Shown here piece by piece: positions 36,809 to 48,800 of a stretch of DNA of 64,000 nt; position 1 is the stretch's first letter, and each line of letters opens with the position of its first letter. The position numbers and the translations under genes were made by a program. The stretch comes from Maylandia zebra (Eukaryota; Chordata; Actinopteri; Cichliformes; Cichlidae), in the NCBI RefSeq assembly GCF_041146795.1, contig NC_135182.1:36430009-36494008 (forward strand), written 5' to 3'. The notes below the pieces were generated by a model. It was not told the DNA's origin and made no database searches. It saw nothing but the letters and a program-made list of their open reading frames with translations.

Positions 36809-39800
36809 ATGGCAGCCTCTGTGTGCGCCTTCATCCTGGCGCTTTACGCACTGTGCGGCTCCGCAGGTAAGCACACCTTTACTTTGAGGGCAGGTGAGGA
36901 GGAGGCGGTCTGACGGAGGGAAAGGCAGCGCAGAGCGTCTGGAGCTCAAAAAGAAAGCTCAGCTAGTGACGAGTGTTTAAACTAAAGCTGTGAGCTGAAA
37001 CCCAGAGCACAGTCTGCTGTTTACTCAGTCAGACAGGTGAACTTTGACCCCAGCACAAGAGACAGCAGTGTGTTTTAGTGTCAGCGAACAGCGCTCATGT
37101 CTTTGTGTTTGTGCTCAGCCGGCTCAGGAGGGCTCAGCGCACCCACCCACGTCCGACTGACGTCCTACAACATGGACCTGGTGCTCAGGTGGGATCCACC
37201 TGAAGGGACGACCGATGTTCTGACCTACACGGCCGAGTACAGGTGAGTCACCGGCGGGTGTGACATCTTCAGGTGATCGCAGTTTAGTGTCAGAGAACTG
37301 AGTCACTTTCAGTTTGAATGTTTACCTTCAGGAGGGCGAGTGCGATCATCACACTTAGGGCTGGGTATCGTCACTGATTTCTAGAATCGATTCAATTCCG
37401 ATTCACAAGGTCCCGAATCGATTCGATCCACGATTCGATTTAATTCGATTCTATTCAATTTGAATATGGGAAATTTTGACAGTCAGAAATATTATAATTC
37501 AGATCAGTACATTTACATATTTTTGTATCTATAAAAAGGAAGCTGACACACGCAAGACTTTATCAAAGGTGTGAGCATCACAGCAGAGGCCTTTGTGTCA
37601 AAGTAGCTGAGGATAAAACACAGAAAAACATGAAGGTGATTTTCCTGGCCTGGATTTTATAAAAATATTCTGCAGTACATCAAAAACGAAAGAAAACCAT
37701 TAATCAACACATGATTGTAATCTGAAGTTACAGCGGTTTTATTAGAGACACAGCATTTTGCATTTTGCATAATTTCAAAAAGTTTTAATTTGTTCAGTAT
37801 TGAACGGCAGAAATTAGGTTTTCTTTTCGGAAGTATATAAAACGAAAAAAAAAGAAAGTCGGCCGACAGCGCTGTAAACAACGGTAGTCTTGTGCGTAAC
37901 AAGTAAGCGAATAATGAAGAAAACAGATTTTTAGACGGGAAACTGTTCTTGAAGTATACTGAGAGAGAGAGGGAGAGAGAGAGAGAGCTGTGCATCGTGG
38001 TCGAAGCAAAACAGTAAAAGTCAGAGTGAATTCATGACGATGTTTATGTGAAGCATAGTTTGGATCTTCTTTTGCTGCTGGTTCGGTCAATATTGTTTGG
38101 AGAGACATCAAACTAACAGCTTTAGAATCAGCGCATAAAGGGCGTGAACACACGGACCCGCCGAATCAGAATCAGCGAGCTGTCGGCTTTCAGCCCCGAC
38201 CGTGAGAAAGTCACATCTCACTGATTCTGATCCGTGGGTTCGCGCTGTGTGTTTAAGTCTTTGTGCAGAATCCGTGTTCCTGCTCTCATTTACTGTCTTA
38301 GCTGTTTGGTGGTTCTTGAAATTTTGTGAGATTTCACCTGAGATTCTGGCATTTCGGGCAAAATAAATTTATATAAAAAAATCGATTCAGGATTTTAATG
38401 AATCGATTTTACGTTATCCAAGCCAGAATCGATTTTAATCGATGAATCGATTATAAAAACCCACCCCTAATCACACTGCGAGCTAGAAAAGGAAACTTAA
38501 TCTTTGGGTCTTACTCGTCGCTGTCAGTGGAAAATCAAAGATTCCAGAGCAGCTGGGCTCAGAAATGGACGTTATTCTTCCTCCGAAGAGTCCGATCACC
38601 TCAGTGTTTGGGAGCAGGTCACACTTCGCTTTGTCATATTTTTAGTTGCTCTCTGAATCAGGGATGCCAAACATGAGGCCTGGGGACCAGCACCGGCCCA
38701 CCAGAGGCTCCATTCTGGACAGTTCATAAAGTATTATGAAGAAGTTTTACCTGCAGGACACTGGCTTGGGAATACGTGGAAAGTTAAAATATTCCTAGAT
38801 CTTTATAAACTACTGACATCATACAGAATGAGTGCACGTTTGCTCACTCCTGCCAAAATAAAAAATGAAAGGCTGCAGCAATAAAACATCCACTGATGCT
38901 TTCTCCTATGAAACCCTTCGGTTCAGCGATGCTGCAGAGCTTCAGGTCCTGCTGGGATTTGTCCCAAGTAAGGCGCGAGCCTTTTCCCAGGGTCTGCATG
39001 GACTGAAGGAACAGTGACTGCAATAAAGCCTGTGAGCGCAGGATGTACTCTGTTCAGGCCACATAGAGGAAGTTGGATAAACTGTCAGTAAGATAATCCA
39101 TGCAGAATGTGAACTAATGAAATCCGATGTGGCCACAGACCGCCCCTGAGAAGACCCGCCTACCTTGATGTACTCACGCGTGCGAGCAAACCTGACCCCC
39201 ACAAGCCCATTACCGTCAGATTATGAAACGCCACCCTATTCAGCTCTTCCCACCATGTCTGTGTCCGATGGGCTCCTGCAAAAAGCTCATTATCTGCAAA
39301 CTGACGCGGCTTTATGAGGTCGATCTGATGAAGACGTGCGTTCAGGCAGAAGTCAGGAGGCGGAGTCGTGTTCAGATGAACAGATTAAACTGCGGTGCGT
39401 TTGTGGAACCGACACAACCGCCGTCATGTCCAAACATAATCTCAGCATCTGATTGGTCAGGGCACAGCCTTCCATCTGTGCCCGGCTCAGGCAAGCCGGC
39501 GGCGTTCCCGGGTCTTCTTTGCGTGGACGCAGTGATGATCCTGAGCCCATGCAGATGTGTCCATCCAGCTGTGTGCGCTCTGGAAACACCCGGCCTCCTC
39601 TTTAGTTGGCAGACGTCGAGGTTTACACTCTTCTCCAGCCTTTTGTTGCAGCTCGTCCAACTTTTCTGAAAAACGATTCTAAAGCGGTGTCAGTGTCAGC
39701 ACTCGATGTGCTCCCTTTGTGCGTTTTCAGATGATCCTTAATGATTATTTAAAAACAGTATGCACGTGCTCTGAAACGGTGAGGACAGCGCAGTGACTGC

Positions 39801-42800
39801 AGACCGGTTTAGTCCTGCTTTGCATATGAATCTGTGATATCTGCACCATCAGTCCTGCTGTTCCACATTTCTGAAAAGCTGCAATCAGATCACTTACAGG
39901 AAGAACAGGTGTAGCCCAGATGAAAAATATCATACTTATTCTCTTTATATTAACTGTCCACATCAACAAGCGTCGTATTTCCTATGACCATTGAATGCAC
40001 CTCTCAGTTCACCCCACGTGAGGGCACCTAGCTCAGCAACCAATCAGAGCCTACCCAGGCCGCATTGACCCTGTCAGCCAGGAAGTGAAGTGGAGGTGCA
40101 TGGTGCTCCCGGGTTTTTCTCATCTCAGCAAGAGGAGTGGAGGCATCTGCTACTCAAACCGAGAAATCCACGGACAAAAGAGAGGAAAACTCAGGATTGA
40201 GAGGAAGGGAAGCCAGCCTACTTACCTGCTGGAAGTCCGGAGTCGAGTGGCTGGATGAAGGAGAGAGGCAACGTCGGCTAACCACTCACCTTTCATCCGG
40301 AGAGCTGCTGCAATTCCAACGCCAGTGTGTGTTGGGCTTTTGTGAAACAGAGCAACGGTCAGGTTTTTTGGAGAGGACGGAAAAGTCCAAGGACCAGGAC
40401 GATATTCTGGTTGTGATAGATGGCGAGCCAACCACTTTGAGGACGATCTACCCCAAAGAAGATACACACCACACACTCATACATTCCAGTTACATTCACA
40501 AGGACCTTTGAAGTTGGCTATCGCCAGCTTAACTCTAAATTCTTAAAGGGCCCCAACGAGTACTTTTATTTTGTTGAGTGTGCACACTATTTATTTTATT
40601 TTATACTTTATCTGTACAAATTGGACAAATACCTGTTATACTTTGTAACAATACAAGAGTGGCTACTCAAAAGTTAACATTGTGTCCAGGTCATTATTGC
40701 TGCTCAATACTTTGGCTCCATACGAATTTGGTGTCTTCTGATTCTGGCCAGGGTCTTATTACGAGCCCAAGTAATTATTGCGCTGTAATTCACCTTTATA
40801 CCTTAAAGTTGGTTACAGAAGTGGCGAGCCAGCCAGGAGCCAATTGATTTGAGCATCAATATTGAGGCAATGACCAGCATGGATTTCATACAAAAGTCTG
40901 GTGTCAAAATACCTAATGCGGTTGTTGTCGCTGGGATAACACAGGTATCTGAGAAAGATGAACAGGTCATTGACTTTCTGAAACAGTATGGTAAAATCAC
41001 AAGAGTCCTTTTTGTTGATGATTCACTGTCCAACTTCTACCAAAACCTGATCGTAGAATACTCTAGCAGTTCAGCCTTAGAAGGTTTAGAACCTCGTTTA
41101 CCATACACATACACAGCACAAGCTGATCCCAGCGTTGTCTATGAAATTAAAACACTCAGTAGCATGTACACTACCACGGTTGGGAGTAATGTTACAAAAA
41201 CCTACTTGGCGGAACTCAAGGAACTAGCCAAGCTGAGTGGCAAAGACTACGGCGAGGTGCTGAAGGAGATGATGTGTCAGATTGGGGAGGATGTTGAAGC
41301 CATGCGACCTACCACTGAAGAACCTTCTCCCACGTATGTCGAGACCACTGTTGTATCTCCGCCCGCTTCTAAAGAGCGACAGTGTCACACCTCACATTCA
41401 GATGTTACACCAAGTGATACTGGTGCCACTGATGATGTTCCCCTCACTAATGGAAGGAGAGCAGCGTCCCTCTCAGTAAGTGACTTGAACCCACCTGACA
41501 TTCAGAAGGTTGTGGTAGAGCATATCGTACGAAGGCAAGATGTTGTCCCACACATCCAGTCCCAGGTGAGACTCCGTTCCTTCTCCGGTAAGGTTCCCAG
41601 ACCTAACAATGAAACTGATTATGACACATGGCGCACACAAATTGAACTGCTCCAAAATGATCCCAGCATGTCCCCCCTGCAAATATCCAGAAAGATCCAT
41701 GAGAGCCTGCTCCCACCAGCAGCTGATATAGTTAAGAGTTTGCGGCCTGAGTCACCACCTGTGACTTATTTGCAGCTTCTAGATTCAGCCTTTGGCACTG
41801 TAGAAGATGGTGAGGAACTTTTCGCTCAATTCCTGAACACCCTTCAAGATCCAGGTGAGAAGTCATCCACTTACCTTCACCGGCTACAGCTAGCATTAAA
41901 CAGAGCCACGAGGAGGGGGGGAGTCGCATGTGAAGAAGTGGACAAACATCTACTTAAACAGTTCTGCAGGGGATGTTGGGACAACGACCTACTCAGCGCC
42001 CTGCAACTTGAGCAAAAGAAGAGCAGCCCACCCCAATTCTCAGACCTGTTGTTAATGATTCGCTCTGAGGAAGATCGACAGCAAGCAAAAACTAACCGTA
42101 TGAGAAAACACATTGGCACCACAAAGCAGAGAACTCAGTTACAGTTCCAGGGTGCACATGTTTGTGAACCAGAGGAGAAACATGGGAGTAGCATTGCTGC
42201 TATTGAGGATCTGCGAAAGCAGGTGGCGAGTCTGCAAAGTCAACTAACTACATTCATGTCACAGAAAAAAACAAAGTTTGCAAACAGCAAGGACCCTGCA
42301 GGGAAGCCGCAGAGTAAGATGTCAAAGCCACATGGTGTAGATGGACGTATGCAAAGACAGACTTCAAAGAGGCAAAGGGGCAGACCCAAGCCCTGGTATT
42401 GTTTCAACTGCGGTGAAGATGGACATATCGCTCCATGCTGTGTTGACCCCGCTAACCCCAACCTAGTAGCAGAAAAAAAGAAGCAGTTGGAGGAGAAACA
42501 ACGCCAGTGGGAAGCGCGAGATTGTACAGATTCACCTTTAAACATCTAACAGTTCCTGTTGTGGGACAAACAGGAGCTGAGGAGAGTCAACAACGTCCCT
42601 CAGACGTAAACAATGGTGACAAAATCACAGCTGAGGTTAACAAAGTAAGTACCCCAGCAAAGACTGTCAAAGCACAAACATGTTCTGGCTTAAACCATTC
42701 AGAGCAGAACCAATCTTTCCAACTCCCTAAACAGTTGATTGGTACCAGAAGTACAGCTCAAGTGACTGTGAGAGGTGAAGAAGTCAACTGTCTTCTTGAC

Positions 42801-45800
42801 TCAGGCTCCCAAGTTACCACTGTTCCTGAGTCATTTTACCAGCAGCACCTTTCAGAGCAAAAGATCAAGCCACTACATGACCTCTTAGAAGTGGAAGGTG
42901 CTAATGGCCAGCTAGTGCCTTACTTTGGCTATATAGAAATGACCATAACTTTTCCAAAGGACTTTATAGGTGTTCCAGTAGATGTAAACACACTTGCTTT
43001 AATCGTCCCTGACACTTCACAATCCCTCATGCTCATAGGCACAAACACCCTAGATGTACTGTTCGACATCTACTCAGAGACTGACTTAGCCAATCGTCAA
43101 CCCCTCTCACATGGCTACAAAGTAGTCTTCAAAATCATTGCGTTGAGACGGAAGCAGACAAGTGACACCCATCAGGGGGTAGTGAAGCTACTTGGCAAGA
43201 TGCCTCAAGTCATTCCAGCTGGTTCAACTGTAGTGGTGGAGGGAGTCGCCCTTGGCGAGGGCCTTCAGGATGAAAAATCAGTTGTAATTGAGTACCCATC
43301 ATCGTCCCCCTTGCCCGGTGGCCTGCTACTTAAAGCCGGTCTGGTGGACTTTCCCCAGCGGCGGCCCCACAAGTTGCCAGTTGTTATAAGCAACGAGTCT
43401 GACCACGACATTGTCATCCCTGCCAAGTGTACTATTGCAGAGGTTAGTGCTTATCAGACCATCCTATTAAAGGAACACAACAAGACCAAACGGTCAGAAC
43501 TATCCCAGAGAACTCCAGAGACTCCGTCTTTCCAAGAGCCCACCATAACCTTCAATTTTGGTGACTCCCCAGTTCCATTGGAATGGAAACAGCGCATCAC
43601 TCAGCAGCTCAGCGGCATGCCTGAGGTGTTTGCACAGCATGACCTGGATTTTGGCCGGACGGACCAGGTGCGACATCATATAAAACTTTCGGATGGCACG
43701 CCTTTCAAACTACGTGCCCGGCCAATCCACCCACGGGACATTGAGGCTGTCCGGAAGCACATTCAGGAACTCCTTGATGCAGGAGTTATTAGAGAGTCAG
43801 AGTCCCCATTTGCGTCACCCATAGTGGTAGTCCGGAAAAAGAACGGCCAAGTCCGGTTGTGCATCGATTATAGGCGTCTAAACCTTCAGACTATAAAAGA
43901 TGCGTACAGCCTTCCGAAGCTAGAGGACACATTCTCGGCCCTCAATGGTTCACAGTGGTTCTCTGTTCTTGATCTAAAATCAGGGTACTACCAGATCGAG
44001 GTCGAAGAAGCAGACAAACCGAAGACGGCCTTTGTGTGCCCTCTCGGCTTCTGGGAGTTCAACAGAATGCCTCAGGGTGTAACGAACGCCCCCAGCACGT
44101 TCCAGCGGTTAATGGAGCGGTGCATGGGGGATATGCATTTGAAGGATGCATTGGTCTTTCTTGATGACGTGATAGTATTCTCCCGAACCCTTGAGGAACA
44201 CGAAGAAAGACTCATGAAAGTGCTCACTCGTCTAAAAGAGTTTGGGTTAAAGCTGTCACCAGAGAAATGTGTCTTCTTCCAGACTTCAGTCCGTTATCTG
44301 GGACATGTGGTCTCCAGAAATGGAGTTCGGACTGACCCTGAGAAGATTTCGGCCCTTAAAACATGGCCTGTCCCACAGACCCTGCGAGAGTTAAAGTCGT
44401 TCCTTGGTTTTGCTGGGTATTATAGAAGGTTCGTTAAGGGGTATTCCAGCATTGTGAAACCTCTCCACAACTTAACTTCAGGGTACCCACCTAGCCACAA
44501 GAAATCAAAAGTAAACGCAAGACAAAGTGCACATCAGTACCATGACCCAAAAGACCCTTTCGGAGGTCGCTGGACGCCAGCTTGCCAGGAAGCCTTCGAG
44601 TCAGTCATCCAAAGTCTCACCACTGCCCCTGTACTTGCCTTCGCTGACCCCCAGAAACCCTATATACTGCACACCGACGCCAGTACCACCGGGCTTGGTG
44701 CTGTATTGTATCAGGAGCAAGAGGGACAACTTAGAGTCATAGGCTATGCAAGTAGAGGGCTGTCACGGAGCGAAAATCGCTATCCAGCGCACAAGTTGGA
44801 GTTTCTGGCGCTCAAGTGGTCAGTTACAGAAAAGTTCAGCGACTATCTCTACGGCAACCACTTCACTGTTGTAACGGATAGTAATCCGCTGACTTACATT
44901 CTGACTTCCGCAAAACTTGACGCAACTAGCTATAGGTGGCTAGCAGCACTGTCCACATTCTCTTTCAAACTCCTCTATCGTCCAGGGAAGCAGAATGGAG
45001 ATGCGGATGGATTATCACGCAGACCACACGGAGGGCTAGCGGACGACCTGAAATCACAAAAAGAGATTGAACGCATACAACAGTTCACTCAAGATCACCT
45101 TTGTGATCCAGACAACATCAATGCTGTAAATCAGTCTGTGGTGAAAGCAATCTGTGAGAGGCAGTTCACCTACAGCGTCAGTCCTGACAATGAAAGAGAG
45201 GCAGATGCAGATTGTGTTGCCTTGGTGGAGGTGCTTGCTGTGTCTCCTAGTGCTGTACCTGATAGCTATGGGCAAGAGGAACAGTTTGGAGGTCTGCCAA
45301 CCATTCCCCATCTAACTGAGGCAGAGCTGGCAGACGAGCAAAGAGCCGATCAGTGTATAAAGCATGTTATTTCTCAGATCGAATATGGGGACACACCACC
45401 TCCAACCGTGCGCACACAGTTCCCTGAGCTTCCACTGCTCCTCCGAGAGCTTAACCGTCTTGAGCTCCGCAACAATGTCTTGTACCGGCGACGCCAAGAG
45501 AGGTCCCAGAAAACCTACCAGCTTGTACTTCCAGCTGAGCTTCGCAACACAGTTCTCACCAGCCTGCATGACCATATGGGTCACATGGGAGTCGACCGTA
45601 CACTGGACCTTGTAAGGTCGAGATTTTATTGGCCAAGGATGGCTTTGGACGTGGAAAGGAAAGTGAAGACGTGTGGCAGGTGCGTGCGGAGGAAGGCACG
45701 GCCTGAAAGAGCGGCCCCCTTGGTCAACATTAATACGACACGACCTCTTGAACTCTTGTGCATGGACTTCTTGTCCCTGGAAGCTGACAGGAGTGGAACC

Positions 45801-48800
45801 AAAGATATATTGGTGATCACGGACCACTTCACTAAATTTGCAGTTGCTATCCCAACACCTAATCAAAAGGCCCGCACAGTGGCAAGGTGTCTGTGGGAGA
45901 ACTTTATGGTACACTATGGCATCCCAGAAAAATTGCATAGTGACCAGGGTCCAGATTTCGAGTCCCGCACAATCAAGGAGCTCTGTCAGGTGGCTGGTAT
46001 CCACAAGGTGAGGACAACCCCATACCATCCTAGGGGCAATCCTGTGGAACGATTTAATCGTACCTTGCTTGATATGTTGGGAACTCTCCGTGATCAAGAT
46101 AAGTCCTGTTGGCGTGACCATGTAAGACCCCTGGTCCACGCTTATAACTGCACCAGGAATGAAGTGACTGGTTTCTCCCCGTACGAACTGATGTTCGGAC
46201 GCCAACCTCGGTTGCCAGTTGACCTTGCATTCAACCTGCCAGTGCAAGAGGAACAACACTCATCTCACTCTGAATATGTGCAAAAACTCAAGTCACGTCT
46301 CAAAGAAAGCTACAAGTTAGCTATGGACAAGGCTGCAAAGATGGCTCACAAGAACAAAATGAGGTTTGACAGACATGTAACTGCATCAGACTTGGAAGCT
46401 GGAGATCGGGTATTGGTCAGGAATGTCCGTATCCGGGGCAAACATAAGATTTCAGACAAGTGGGAACACACTGTGCATGTAGTGGTGAGAAGGGCAGGCA
46501 ACCTCCCAGTATATACAGTTAAGCCTGAAAACAAAGATGGTCCCCTAAGAACACTACACCGGGATCTGTTGCTACCATGTGGCTACCTACCTGTGGAGGA
46601 AAGCAGTGAGCATGTACAGAAGCCAGTGTCACGCAGGCCAAGAACCCGTGCAAATCCAGCGCTAGAGGAAGAGAACTCCTCAGACGAAGAAGATGATTTG
46701 CTCATTCCTGTTTGGTTGAGTTCCCCTGTCCACACAGTGAGTGAGAGTCCTGTAAATGTTCCTGATATTGACAACCCACCTGTTTTTGACAGCCAATCTG
46801 ATTTTGGCAACATACCTGATATGCCTAACAGTACTACAGATGATACTGAGTACTTATCTACCAATGGAGTCACACCGACCGAACAAGTGGATGAAATAAC
46901 CTTAACTGAAACTGACTCACCTGTTGATGACCCAGACGTCCAAGAAAGGCAACTTCCATTTCAGGAGGCTGGCACCAGAGGTGCGAATTCTGAGGAGAGA
47001 GAGGAGGAGATAGTCCCAGTGGATACAAGGGAAAACATGGATACAAATGATTCTGTAAGGAGATCTGAGAGAAACCGTCGTCCGCCACGACGGCTTGACT
47101 ATACGGAGCTAGGCAATCCTCTGATCACTGCAGCAAAATCATTCTTGCAAGGACTGTCTTCAGCTTGGGCCGATGTCATCAGTGATGGTGAAGAGCCTGC
47201 TTCGCCCTCTTCCTTGACCCGTCAAATAATCATCATTTAACTGTCTACAATGCACAGGGACGTGCATGAGTTCAGGAGGGGAGGGTGTAGCCCAGATGAA
47301 AAATATCATACTTATTCTCTTTATATTAACTGTCCACATCAACAAGCGTCGTATTTCCTATGACCATTGAATGCACCTCTCAGTTCACCCCACGTGAGGG
47401 CACCTAGCTCAGCAACCAATCAGAGCCTACCCAGGCCGCATTGACCCTGTCAGCCAGGAAGTGAAGTGGAGGTGCATGGTGCTCCCGGGTTTTTCTCATC
47501 TCAGCAAGAGGAGTGGAGGCATCTGCTACTCAAACCGAGAAATCCACGGACAAAAGAGAGGAAAACTCAGGATTGAGAGGAAGGGAAGCCAGCCTACTTA
47601 CCTGCTGGAAGTCCGGAGTCGAGTGGCTGGATGAAGGAGAGAGGCAACGTCGGCTAACCACTCACCTTTCATCCGGAGAGCTGCTGCAATTCCAACGCCA
47701 GTGTGTGTTGGGCTTTTGTGAAACAGAGCAACGGTCAGGTTTTTTGGAGAGGACGGAAAAGTCCAAGGACCAGGACGATATTCTGGTTGTGATAGATGGC
47801 GAGCCAACCACTTTGAGGACGATCTACCCCAAAGAAGATACACACCACACACTCATACATTCCAGTTACATTCACAAGGACCTTTGAAGTTGGCTATCGC
47901 CAGCTTAACTCTAAATTCTTAAAGGGCCCCAACGAGTACTTTTATTTTGTTGAGTGTGCACACTATTTATTTTATTTTATACTTTATCTGTACAAATTGG
48001 ACAAATACCTGTTATACTTTGTAACAATACAAGAGTGGCTACTCAAAAGTTAACATTGTGTCCAGGTCATTATTGCTGCTCAATACTTTGGCTCCATACG
48101 AATTTGGTGTCTTCTGATTCTGGCCAGGGTCTTATTACGAGCCCAAGTAATTATTGCGCTGTAATTCACCTTTATACCTTAAAGTTGGTTACACAGCACC
48201 TGCCTTTCTCCTGCTCTCCGGCCCACTGAAGCCATTTTAATATGTGTGGTGTGGTTTGTGAGGACCGTGGTGAAATCGAAGCTGTTATTGTTGCGGTCCA
48301 GGTGTTCACACAACAGAAACGTCCTCTTATCTGCAGCGTCTCTGTTCTGGGAAACGCCTCCACTCGACTGACTCGTTAGAAAGCAAACGCACGCTTTTCT
48401 GTCCCGATGCACAAACGGTGAACGTGGCGTTCCAGCTTTGATGTAACCAGCACCGCCAGCTCGTGTGAGCGTTAGTTTCTTTGCTTCGTGCCGTCACACG
48501 TCCTGCAGGATAAAGTCGTGAGATCTTCTTGAACAGCGGTCGTGTTCCCGAGAGGAGAACATCTGTCTGAAGTCACACCTGTGACGCCATCGCTGTGTTT
48601 CTCTGTTACAGAAGCTTAGCAACTGGATACAACAATGGCTGCACAAACACATCAGCCCTCAAATGTGAGTTCACCTCCTCCTCCATCACCGTGCACGGGA
48701 ATTACACGGGCAGAGTGCGGGCGCATCGGGGGGCCGAGAGCTCCAGCTGGGTGGAGAGTAACGTCATTGTCATGGACAGACACAGTAAGTGAATCTCGTC

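Larger units (their letters stand above)
39910..48193 (+). mobile_element. full-length Ty3/Gypsy LTR retrotransposon
   Basis: The 8.3-kb element has 908-bp direct LTRs (39910-40817 and 47286-48193) with TGTAGCC...GGTTACA ends, and between them a gag frame and a pol frame. Pol order is protease, reverse transcriptase, RNase H, integrase, the Ty3/Gypsy order. A purine-rich tract (AGGAGGGGAGGG, 47274-47285) abuts the 3' LTR. The sequence after the 5' LTR contains TGGCGAGCC, a possible primer-binding site. No env-like frame follows pol. It is inserted in sense orientation in intron 2 of gene D. Target duplication is ambiguous: ACAG is present at both edges but overlaps the termini. Confidence 0.95.

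Noticed and set aside
40137-40511. 124-aa open frame inside the 5' LTR, repeated at 47513-47887
   Set aside because: The LTRs are identical, so the frame appears twice by duplication. It has no recognisable domain, and part of it is open on the other strand too.
42474-42480. A AAA AAG heptamer in the gag frame as an alternative frameshift site
   Set aside because: It is in the right phase and the -1 frame is open, but no strong structure follows at the right distance, while T TTA AAC at 42537 has spacer, stem and pseudoknot.
39906-48197. Target-site duplication of the LTR element
   Set aside because: With canonical TG...CA ends the flanks are cagg and cagc. ACAG matches only if the ends are shifted by one base, so no duplication is claimed.
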